Source: JBLIOB01 sp047639575
GTDB lineage: Bacteria; Bacteroidota; Bacteroidia; Flavobacteriales_D; Parvicellaceae
Assembly (NCBI GenBank): GCA_047639575.1
Contig: JBLIOB010000097.1
Span: 1-13,679, forward strand
Direction: 5' to 3'
DNA length: 13,679 nt
Below are positions 1 to 7,792 of the stretch, piece by piece (the stretch's first letter is position 1; each line of letters opens with the position of its first letter). Both the position numbers and the translations under genes were made by a program. Below the pieces are notes generated by a model. It saw nothing but the letters and a program-made list of their open reading frames with translations, did not search any database and was not told where the DNA came from.

Positions 1-106
1 CGCCATTTCCAACTCCTTCGATTCGTGTAATCTTTGGGCCATCTCCATATTCAGAATTCAATACACTTCCACCTAACTCTGGTGCTGGAATGTGCGGGAT
101 ACCTGA
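1..106. repeat. Near-identical 106-bp tract shared by the two paralogues, left copy
   Basis: Bases 1-94 are identical to 5369-5462. There is one mismatch at 95 (c versus t at 5463), and bases 96-106 match again. Beyond 106 the two genes drop to their usual divergence, with many third-position differences. Both copies are in the same frame and encode the same stretch ending GPKITRIEGVGNG. The tract continues past the left edge, so its full length is unknown. Confidence 0.9.
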
Positions 107-2383
107 TACGGATTTGATTCCTCCACTTACCGCTTTTCTTCCAGCTAAGTAAGGCTTTTTCTGTCCTTCAAGTCCTAAAGGGTCTAACGGATTGTATGGC
201 TGATACTCATTGTGGGAATATGCCAGTGCCATGTAATGATAAGTTTTAAAATTAATCAGTCTGTTATCACCCTGAGCGAACAGATCCAATTTTACTTGAA
301 ACGAGTGTGTAACTCCTTCATCAAGTCCATCTACTTTCTCATTAGCAATTGCAGCCAAAATTGTTTCATCAAATTCATAATTGATTAGTTGTGCTACTCC
401 ATCTTTAATATCAACCTGAGCAAGGAGCCTTGCTAAATCAACATTCTCTAAGTCCGCAGGACTCACTGTTTCATCCTTCACTTGAAATATTTGATATCCC
501 TGGAATCTATATTTAGTATCCCATTCTTCAGCAGTTCCAATTAAAGAATCAGGAACAATGATAAAAGGATCTGCAACAGCATAATCTTCTGAAGCGTTAT
601 TTGAATTGGGTGAATTGGAAATATATAGGATCAATTCTCTATCTAATTCCTGGAACGTAATATCAGGAGAATCTGGTCCATCAATAATTCTAAAGCAATT
701 TTCGAATAACGCTTGTGCTTTTTGATCAGCTACTTTTAACGCTTCAACTGCAGCAACATTGTTTCCACCTGTAGCTCTCGCCCAAACCACACCAACTGTG
801 ATATTATTCAAGGCTCCTGGTTCCAAAGTAAATGGACCAGCAGCTTGCAATGTTCTTCTATCTCCTTCCGGGTTTCCTTCTGAAAATTCATCCCATGGTG
901 CTTGAGGAATTCCATTAGTACCCCAATTCAACTCATCAGAATCTCCTGGGAATGTAAAATCACATCCTACCGTGGTGGCCGCTGGATCAGATACGTGGCC
1001 AGTTCCGCCATAAACAAAACTTGTTCCGTCCAACCAAATACCTCTCAGGTAATTGTAATAATCAATTCCGAAAACCGGGTCTGTTGCAAATGCGCCCAAT
1101 CCAGTACCTGATCTATTCATGTATAGAAACGACCTCATTCCAAATCTTTCGTTATCCGCGATACCATCTCCGTATCCAATTCCATTTCCTTTTACTGCTT
1201 CATTGAATCCAATTCCAATTGCATTATCAATACCGTCAGAATCTTGGTAAGGACCTTCAAAGAAATCAATTCCTATGGCAGGTGGGTTCGCTCCATAACC
1301 ATTGGCTGAACCAATCGCATCATCAAAGTTGTCTCCGTTATAGCAAAAGCCTAAGCCTCTACTTACATCACAACCAACATAATCATCATCATATCCACCG
1401 ATATCTGTATCGGCCCATTGACCAAAGTAAGTATCCGTTAATGTTTGAGTCGATCTATTGATTAGCTCGTAATTGTAAAAAGTCATGTTATTGATCTCAT
1501 CATTGGTAGCAAATGCAAAAGCTTGTGCTCTAATTTCCATTCCAATAGGATCTCCATTTGTTTCCGTATGAATATTTCCTTTATCGTTAAATACCCACCA
1601 ATAATTGACATCACCGAAGATTGCTCTTGCGGCCCTGTTTGTTGGGTCTGAACAATCAAATTCACTATCTAAATCATATTTTGGATAGTCCCCATCATTT
1701 GGATTATAGACACCATCGTCATTATAATCGTAGAATGGTGCTAAATATAGGTCTTGAAACCGTCCTATATCTCCATGGGCGGGCCAAGTTAAAATGCTTG
1801 ACGGAATCGTGTAACCGGCATATTCTATTCCTTGATCACAATCTGGATCTTCTCCGCATCTATACCATCCTCTGAATTCTGCAACTTCTTGTTTTGATGT
1901 AATGTAGAACCTATCATACGCATCGCATACGTCTGGTTCAATTTCAGCCGGTCCAAAATCTCTAATGTTCGTGCCATTTCCTGATCCGGGAACTGTTGAA
2001 AGCGGACCTGCCCAAAAATCATTTCCAGTTTTATATTGATGTGCTGCTACTTTAAGCTGATTATTAACATCCACTCCCGCCAACCAAAGTGAACCAGCAT
2101 ACATACAGGAGTTATTTGATTCAGCTGGCACATAATAAGTACCCACATTAGAGCCTCTATTCAGCCACATAGAACCACCTGCTTCAATTAGAGCATTCAC
2201 ATTGTTTAATGATAGCGTTGTGCTGGTAGTTGCCGGAGAGCAATTTGCCGCTTTGGAAATAGCCGAGTTTCCTTTGTTCTTTTGACCTGCGGCCAACGCA
2301 TCTCGATCCTTCCAAGCATAAGAAGAATTTATGGACAATACACAGATAAGTAATAAAGAATATTTCAAGACAAATTTACTCAT
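1..2383 (-). CDS. Large exported surface protein, T9SS-cargo family, paralogue A (3' end outside window)
   Basis: The frame opens with ATG at 2381-2383 and stays open for 794 codons to the left edge, so the C-terminus is missing. Residues 1-23 form a signal peptide (MSKFVLKYSLLLICVLSINS then SYA). The rest aligns along its whole visible length with the 1370-aa protein at 3648-7760, with roughly four of five residues identical by eye. Shared landmarks include DIRDFGPAEIEPDVCDAYD, an EF-hand-like loop DYNDDGVYNPNDGDYP near residues 220-235, and GPFTLEPGALNNITVGVVWA. By analogy it is an exported or surface-anchored T9SS cargo, but its sorting domain lies outside the window. Its function is unknown. 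It lies 103 bp downstream of the PorV/PorQ-like gene, beyond an intrinsic terminator, so it is either read through or separately transcribed; I see no clear promoter in the short gap. The stretch around residues 330-360 differs strongly from paralogue B, while the last 106 bp at the window edge is almost identical to it in DNA. Confidence 0.88.
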   Translation of the reverse strand, partial: MSKFVLKYSLLLICVLSINSSYAWKDRDALAAGQKNKGNSAISKAANCSPATTSTTLSLNNVNALIEAGGSMWLNRGSNVGTYYVPAESNNSCMYAGSLWLAGVDVNNQLKVAAHQYKTGNDFWAGPLSTVPGSGNGTNIRDFGPAEIEPDVCDAYDRFYITSKQEVAEFRGWYRCGEDPDCDQGIEYAGYTIPSSILTWPAHGDIGRFQDLYLAPFYDYNDDGVYNPNDGDYPKYDLDSEFDCSDPTNRAARAIFGDVNYWWVFNDKGNIHTETNGDPIGMEIRAQAFAFATNDEINNMTFYNYELINRSTQTLTDTYFGQWADTDIGGYDDDYVGCDVSRGLGFCYNGDNFDDAIGSANGYGANPPAIGIDFFEGPYQDSDGIDNAIGIGFNEAVKGNGIGYGDGIADNERFGMRSFLYMNRSGTGLGAFATDPVFGIDYYNYLRGIWLDGTSFVYGGTGHVSDPAATTVGCDFTFPGDSDELNWGTNGIPQAPWDEFSEGNPEGDRRTLQAAGPFTLEPGALNNITVGVVWARATGGNNVAAVEALKVADQKAQALFENCFRIIDGPDSPDITFQELDRELILYISNSPNSNNASEDYAVADPFIIVPDSLIGTAEEWDTKYRFQGYQIFQVKDETVSPADLENVDLARLLAQVDIKDGVAQLINYEFDETILAAIANEKVDGLDEGVTHSFQVKLDLFAQGDNRLINFKTYHYMALAYSHNEYQPYNPLDPLGLEGQKKPYLAGRKAVSGGIKSVSGIPHIPAPELGGSVLNSEYGDGPKITRIEGVGNG

Positions 2384-2427
2384 AACAACACATTAGTTTT
2401 CAAGGCTCAAGATACCTTTTATTCAGC

Positions 2428-2462
2428 AAAAAAGGCTTCCCGAAATCAATCGAAAAGCCTTT
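2428..2462 (-). terminator. Intrinsic terminator downstream of the PorV/PorQ-like gene
   Basis: On the minus strand an 8-bp stem AAAGGCTT (2462-2455) pairs with AAGCCTTT (2438-2431). The 16-nt loop contains a further 3-bp TCG/CGA pairing. The right arm runs into a tract of six T (2433-2428). It lies about 25 nt after the TAA of the PorV-like gene and before the start of paralogue A. This suggests the TonB receptor / cargo / PorV-like operon ends here, at least partly. Confidence 0.75.
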
Positions 2463-2486
2463 AAATAAGTTTAAAGTATTGTTTAT

Positions 2487-3605
2487 TTATCGAACGTCAA
2501 TTCGAATACCAATACTGTGAATTGCTCCAAAAGGATTAGAAGATCTAAAAGAATAATCGACTCCAATTGATCCTCCATTATTTCCAGTTGGAATCTCAAC
2601 TGATAATCCAGCTGTAGGTCCTGTTAAAGCGGTTGCTGATAAAGAAGCGTCAAACATTCCTTTTTCATAAACTAATCCAGCTCTTAGGAAGAAATTTGCT
2701 TTAGGCGTTCTCATCGCATATTGCAAACCTGCTCTCCACTGATCTCTAGTGAAAGAATTAGAAGTAAAAGTTCCAGCAAGAGTTAAAACATGCATGTCTG
2801 AATCTCCAGCATCCTCAGCAGCTTCTGCTCCAGTAGAGTCAGCAGCATTACTTGATCCAAATCTAAAATCATAAGAAGCTCCAAGATTAACCAATGACGG
2901 TAATTCGAAGCTTGATACTTTCTGATTCGTTGCAGATTGTTGACCTGAAAACACATATTGTGTTTCGATAGACAGACCATCACCGCTATATTTCATTGGA
3001 GGACCAACATTTTTCAATGTGATACCAAATTTGATTTTCTCTTTGTCTCCAGTAGAATATCTAATTCCAGCATCCAATGCAACTCCTTGCGCTTTAAGGT
3101 TTGAAATAGAATGAGAAAGAATTTTCAAGTTCATTCCACCAGAAATAGCATTTGTAAACTCCTTAGCAAAAGACAAATTGAAATTCATGGCTTGTGGCTT
3201 AAAAGTACCAATGCCACCTTCAGGAATTTCTGTAGTTGTAATTGGAATGTCTCCGTAGCTATTCGCCACAACTCCAATTCCGATCACAGAAGTCTCACCA
3301 ATTCGTTGTCCGAATCCGATTGCATTCATTCCAATGCCTGCAGATCCTAGCCAATTTGTGTTGGTAAACATGATTTCTGTTTTCCCTAAATATGCTAATC
3401 CAGCAACGTTTGAAAACTGAGCCTCAATTCCTTTTACCCATGACATTCCTGCCCCAGCCCATCCAGCACTTCGTGCCCATGGATTAACTAAAAGTTCACC
3501 TGCTCCTGCTGAGCCAGCTCGATCTTCGTTACCTGCAAAAGATACTGTTGATCCTAATGCCATTAAGGCAAGAGTTGCTGTTATTATTTTCGATTTAAAC
3601 ATCAT
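2487..3605 (-). CDS. PorV/PorQ-family outer-membrane protein
   Basis: 372 aa with a signal peptide at about residues 1-24 (MMFKSKIITATLALMALGST then VSFA). The mature start has the family's N-terminal signature: AGSAGAGELLVNPWARSAGW, then GAGMSW and, a little later, a NVAGLAY segment corresponding to the usual NPAGLA. The rest alternates short amphipathic strands with Gly/Ser/Asn turns, as expected of a FadL-like beta-barrel. An acidic and Ala-rich insert near residues 250-266 (AADSTGAEAAEDAGDSD) is probably a loop. Family members include PorV, which binds the C-terminal domains of T9SS cargo and shuttles them to the attachment complex, and PorQ. This protein sits in an operon with a predicted cargo (42-bp gap upstream), so a dedicated role in docking or secreting that protein is inferred; it is probably not the housekeeping PorV. 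Two ATG codons (3605 and 3602) are possible starts; the first is used. No Shine-Dalgarno is seen, as is normal in Bacteroidota. Confidence 0.88.
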   Translation of the reverse strand: MMFKSKIITATLALMALGSTVSFAGNEDRAGSAGAGELLVNPWARSAGWAGAGMSWVKGIEAQFSNVAGLAYLGKTEIMFTNTNWLGSAGIGMNAIGFGQRIGETSVIGIGVVANSYGDIPITTTEIPEGGIGTFKPQAMNFNLSFAKEFTNAISGGMNLKILSHSISNLKAQGVALDAGIRYSTGDKEKIKFGITLKNVGPPMKYSGDGLSIETQYVFSGQQSATNQKVSSFELPSLVNLGASYDFRFGSSNAADSTGAEAAEDAGDSDMHVLTLAGTFTSNSFTRDQWRAGLQYAMRTPKANFFLRAGLVYEKGMFDASLSATALTGPTAGLSVEIPTGNNGGSIGVDYSFRSSNPFGAIHSIGIRIDVR

Positions 3606-3647
3606 TCTATCTATAATGTATTTGTTCTTACTAATTATAATATTACT

Positions 3648-6600
3648 CTAGAAGTTCTCTAAAATTGGTGGTCTCATCGCACCGAACCATTTCACAATCT
3701 TCTCTCCAACTCCTGGAACATCAACATGGATTATATACAATCCACTAGCGATCGGAATTCCAACGTTATTTTTCAAGTCCCAATCTTGCGAAGTAACTGG
3801 ACTATCTTTTCTAAACGTTTTGATTAAAGTCCCTGCCGTATTATATATGTTAATTGTACATATATCTGGTAGGTTTGTGATTTTAATTCTGTTGTCCAAT
3901 GGATTCGTTTCATAGCTTGAATAAGCGTAATACGGATTAGGTACTGCGTTAATCAAGTCTAATGAATTCACTGCTGTTGTATCCACAGATAAATCTGTTG
4001 CAATATCTCCTGTAGAGAAATTATACAATGGATACCATTGGTTCTCTGCATTAGTTGTATCTCCTATTGGTGACAAGTAGTAACCTTTTGTTGCATACTT
4101 CTCATATGGTTTTGCAACTCTAATTCTTACTTTAACATCTGATGTGATGAATGAATAAGGATCTGATGTTGTACCTGCAGATGCATCGAAATCCAATAAC
4201 GGCATTCCTACCCACATACATGATCTCCAAACCTTGAGAGGTGATGATCCTGTTCCATTTACCAAGTTAGCTTCGATAAACGTTCCACCATCGTATTCTG
4301 GCATATCCGTGGATGTTGCAGGAGATCCTGATAATCGTTTACGGTTTCCAAATACATAGATTGCGTGTTTTCCACCCCAGATAATGTCTCCAAAGTTTGA
4401 GCCAAACCTTGCCGTTGGATTCCACATCATGTCTCGGCCATTATCGCCTCCTAACCATGAATCTTCTCCAAAAGCCATATTCAGTCGTTCTCCTGTTTCT
4501 ACATCAATTGCATAACCTGGGAACCAACCCATTCCTGTTCCTGTTCCATCTGGCAACCCGTCTTTTCCTACTGATTGTCCTTCTCGGGCATGACTGTGAG
4601 ATGCTCCACCTTCTGCTAATACAGTTTCTGACTGCATTTCTACGACTGCACATCTCGTCCATTTTGACTCATCTGAAGTGATTACAACATCAATACTTGA
4701 TAAGTAGTTCAAATCATAAGTAGTTACTGTGGATTGATAATCAACTCCTACGATTGTGTTTGCACAACGCTTAGAAACTAATCGGTATGGTGACCATGTT
4801 CCTTCTAAGATCGACTCATACTTCTCTTCATCATCAATACCTACATTATCATTAAATGCAGCCGGATCATCACAGAAGTCTGGATACGTTATAGGATCTA
4901 CAGTTTCGTTTGCTGTTCCTGAACGAATCCAGTTATAAGCATTTACTCCATCTTGATCTTGAACTCCACTTAACCATCGGTTCGATGAATCTCCAAACTC
5001 AATTGTTGCTTCTAAGAACTCAGTATAAATTGCGCTTGAATAAGGCTGCGTGTATTTATGCTGGAACATTTGAATTGAGATTCCCCATTCTGGAATCAAC
5101 TGCTCATTATCTACTGCAATAGTCTGATCCGAATAAATCTGTTCGCCTGTTGTTACGTTTGTTAAAACCCAGCTAGCTGAATCCATTGTTGAAAATGATA
5201 AAGTGTCTTTAATTACTCTTAGCTCATAATCACCGGCTACAACATTCAATGGATCAATAACTTTTACGCTTACAGGTCCTGCTCCATTTTGGTATTCTAC
5301 TTCGTCCAATTTGAATGTAGCTACAATCGCTGCCTCAGAAGCTGCTGTTAAATCAACTGCGTTTGTTCCGCCATTTCCAACTCCTTCGATTCGTGTAATC
5401 TTTGGGCCATCTCCATATTCAGAATTCAATACACTTCCACCTAACTCTGGTGCTGGAATGTGTGGGATACCTGAAAAAGATTTAATCGCACCCACTGCAG
5501 ACTTACGTCCTGCCAAGTAAGGTTTCTTTTGACCATCTAACTGCAATGCATCTAATGGATCGTATGATTTGTAATTATTTTCAGAATAAGCCAACGCCAT
5601 ATAATGGTATGTCTTATGGTTAATTAATCTATTATCTCCTTGAGCAAACAGATCTAATTTCACCTGGAAAGAATGTTTAATTCCTTCGTCAATTCCATCA
5701 ACTTTTTCGTTAGCAACAGCCACACCAATTGTTTCGTCAAACTCATAGTTAATTAATTGACCTATACCGTCTTTGATATCCACTTGTGCAAGAAGTCTTG
5801 CCAAATCAACATTCTCAAGATCAGAAGGACCTACAGTCTCATCTTTTACTTGGAAGATTTGATATCCTTGGAACTTGTATCTAGTATCATATTCTTCTGG
5901 CGTACCGATTAAAGAATCAGGCACAATAATAAATGGATCTGATACTTCATAATCCTCATCGCCATTGTTACCAGCAGAAGAATTCGAGATATAAAGGATT
6001 AACTCTCTATCTAATTCTTGGAAAGTAATATCTGGAGAATCCGGTCCATCAATAATTCTAAAGCAGTTTTCGAAAAGCGCTTGCGCTTTTTGATCTGCAA
6101 TTTTAAGTGCCTCAATCGAAGCTACGTTATCACCCGTTGTAGCTCTTGCCCAAACCACACCAACAGTAATGTTATTCAATGCACCAGGTTCCAATGTAAA
6201 TGGACCAGCTGATTGTAAAAATCTTCTATCTCCTTTTGGATTTGCCTCTGCAACTTCATCCCAAGGAGCTTGCGCTAAACCACCAGTTCCCCAATTTAAT
6301 TTATCAGAATCTCCTGGGAAAGTGAAATCACATTCTACAGATGTAGCAGCTGGATCAGAGACGTGACCTGTTCCACCATAAACGAATCCAGTACCATCTA
6401 ACCAGATACCTCTTAAGTAGTTATAATAATCAACTCCAAAACTTGGATCGGCAGCAAATGGGCCTAAACCCGTACCTGATCTGTTCATATATAGGAACGA
6501 TCTCATTCCGAATCTTTCGTTATCTGCGATACCATCTCCATATCCAATACCATTACCTTTTACTGCTTCATTTGTACCAATACCTAGTGCATTATCAATA

Positions 6601-7760
6601 CCATCACTATCTTGGTATGGTCCTTCAAAGAAATCAACTCCAACAGCTGGTGGAATACCTTGATAAGGTAAAGCTCCATTACAACCATCATTGTCAGTTC
6701 CATCTGCGTTAAACGCGAAACCTAAACCTCTACTAACGTCACAACCAACATAATCATCTTCTGAACAACCTAAATCAGCATCAACCCACTGACCAAAATA
6801 CGTATCAGTTAATTTTTGAGTAGATCTGTTGATCATTTCATAGTTATAAAATGTCATGTTATTCACTTCATCATTAGTTGCAAAAGCAAAAGCCTGAGCT
6901 CTAATTTCCATTCCAATGGGATCACCATTAGTTTCCGTGTGAATATTTCCTTTATCATTAAATACCCACCAATAGTTAACATCACCGAAGATTGCTCTTG
7001 CAGCTCTATTAGTTGGATCAGAACAATCAAATTCATTGTCTAAATCATACTTAGGATAATCTCCCTCATTTGGATTATAAACACCATCGTTATTATAATC
7101 GTAGAACGGAGCTAAGTATAAATCTTGAAATCGACCAATGTCTCCATGTGCTGGCCAAGTTATGATACTGTTTGGAATTGTATATCCTGCATAATCCACA
7201 CCTTGGTCACAATCAGGATCCTCTCCGCATCTGAACCAACCTCTAAATTCCTGAACTTCAGATCTTGTTGTGATGAAAAATTTATCATAAGCGTCACAAA
7301 CATCTGGTTCAATTTCAGCAGGACCAAAATCTCTAATATCCGCACCGTTACCAGTACCAGGAATTGTTGTTAACGGACCAGTCCAAAAGTCATTTCCGTT
7401 TGTTCTAAACTGAATAGCTGCAATTTTAAGTTGATTGTTAACATCAACTCCACCCAACCATAATGCACCAGCATAAATTGAAGTGTTTCCAGAACCAACT
7501 GGCACTTCGTAAGCTGCATTATTAGTAGACCTATCTTGCCACATTGACCCACCAGTTTCAATTAATGCTTTCACATTATTCAACTCTAGTTGATTTGTTG
7601 TTGAAGCTGGAGCACAGTTTGCAGCTTTTCCAATTACAGTACTCGGTTTCCCATTACCATTATTAGAAGTAGACTTACTTGCATCGTTCCACCCAAATGA
7701 AACATTGCTAATTAGCAAGCATGCTATTACTCCGGTTACTATTCTAATTGACTTTCTCAT
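3648..7760 (-). CDS. 1370-aa exported surface protein with T9SS-like C-terminal domain, paralogue B
   Basis: Residues 1-23 are a signal peptide (ending VSFG before WND). The body is rich in Asp, Asn, Gly and aromatics. It includes an EF-hand/type-3-repeat-like calcium loop at about 221-236 (DYNNDGVYNPNEGDYP), a second DSDGIDN loop, and the block GPFTLEPGALNNITVGVVWA. The last ~105 residues (from about 1266, starting AVPNPYYAYSS) resemble a T9SS sorting/FlgD-Ig-like domain, with INIYNTAGTLIKTF, then GIPIASGLYIIHV, then GEKIVKWFGAMRPPILENF as the terminus. Together these indicate export by the Sec system, then T9SS-dependent passage to the cell surface, with calcium probably stabilising the fold. 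No catalytic domain is recognised. It lies 32 bp after the TonB receptor gene and 42 bp before the PorV/PorQ-like gene, so the three are probably co-transcribed. A close paralogue begins at 2383. The biochemical function is unknown; a surface adhesin, S-layer-like or ligand-capture protein are all possible. Confidence 0.9.
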   Translation of the reverse strand: MRKSIRIVTGVIACLLISNVSFGWNDASKSTSNNGNGKPSTVIGKAANCAPASTTNQLELNNVKALIETGGSMWQDRSTNNAAYEVPVGSGNTSIYAGALWLGGVDVNNQLKIAAIQFRTNGNDFWTGPLTTIPGTGNGADIRDFGPAEIEPDVCDAYDKFFITTRSEVQEFRGWFRCGEDPDCDQGVDYAGYTIPNSIITWPAHGDIGRFQDLYLAPFYDYNNDGVYNPNEGDYPKYDLDNEFDCSDPTNRAARAIFGDVNYWWVFNDKGNIHTETNGDPIGMEIRAQAFAFATNDEVNNMTFYNYEMINRSTQKLTDTYFGQWVDADLGCSEDDYVGCDVSRGLGFAFNADGTDNDGCNGALPYQGIPPAVGVDFFEGPYQDSDGIDNALGIGTNEAVKGNGIGYGDGIADNERFGMRSFLYMNRSGTGLGPFAADPSFGVDYYNYLRGIWLDGTGFVYGGTGHVSDPAATSVECDFTFPGDSDKLNWGTGGLAQAPWDEVAEANPKGDRRFLQSAGPFTLEPGALNNITVGVVWARATTGDNVASIEALKIADQKAQALFENCFRIIDGPDSPDITFQELDRELILYISNSSAGNNGDEDYEVSDPFIIVPDSLIGTPEEYDTRYKFQGYQIFQVKDETVGPSDLENVDLARLLAQVDIKDGIGQLINYEFDETIGVAVANEKVDGIDEGIKHSFQVKLDLFAQGDNRLINHKTYHYMALAYSENNYKSYDPLDALQLDGQKKPYLAGRKSAVGAIKSFSGIPHIPAPELGGSVLNSEYGDGPKITRIEGVGNGGTNAVDLTAASEAAIVATFKLDEVEYQNGAGPVSVKVIDPLNVVAGDYELRVIKDTLSFSTMDSASWVLTNVTTGEQIYSDQTIAVDNEQLIPEWGISIQMFQHKYTQPYSSAIYTEFLEATIEFGDSSNRWLSGVQDQDGVNAYNWIRSGTANETVDPITYPDFCDDPAAFNDNVGIDDEEKYESILEGTWSPYRLVSKRCANTIVGVDYQSTVTTYDLNYLSSIDVVITSDESKWTRCAVVEMQSETVLAEGGASHSHAREGQSVGKDGLPDGTGTGMGWFPGYAIDVETGERLNMAFGEDSWLGGDNGRDMMWNPTARFGSNFGDIIWGGKHAIYVFGNRKRLSGSPATSTDMPEYDGGTFIEANLVNGTGSSPLKVWRSCMWVGMPLLDFDASAGTTSDPYSFITSDVKVRIRVAKPYEKYATKGYYLSPIGDTTNAENQWYPLYNFSTGDIATDLSVDTTAVNSLDLINAVPNPYYAYSSYETNPLDNRIKITNLPDICTINIYNTAGTLIKTFRKDSPVTSQDWDLKNNVGIPIASGLYIIHVDVPGVGEKIVKWFGAMRPPILENF
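5369..5474. repeat. Near-identical 106-bp tract shared by the two paralogues, right copy
   Basis: This is the partner of bases 1-106 (105 of 106 positions equal; the one mismatch is t at 5463). It encodes residues of about 763-797 of the 1370-aa protein. Synonymous positions are identical throughout, unlike the flanking alignment, so protein-level selection alone does not explain it. Confidence 0.9.
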
Positions 7761-7792
7761 CTTATTAATCTATTGATCGTAAAAGTTCTTTA

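Noticed and set aside
902..1875. Plus-strand open frames of 60-84 codons rich in His, Tyr, Leu and Gln inside paralogue A
   Set aside because: They are antisense shadows of the large minus-strand coding sequence. Similar frames appear at the matching places of paralogue B because the sense protein is conserved.
2783..2983. 66-codon minus-strand frame inside the PorV/PorQ-like gene
   Set aside because: It is an alternate frame within a well-supported gene and has no recognisable features.
4397..7373. Plus-strand frames of 60-94 codons inside paralogue B
   Set aside because: Antisense shadows with biased composition, no signal or domain, and no start context; the sense frame is a full-length conserved gene.
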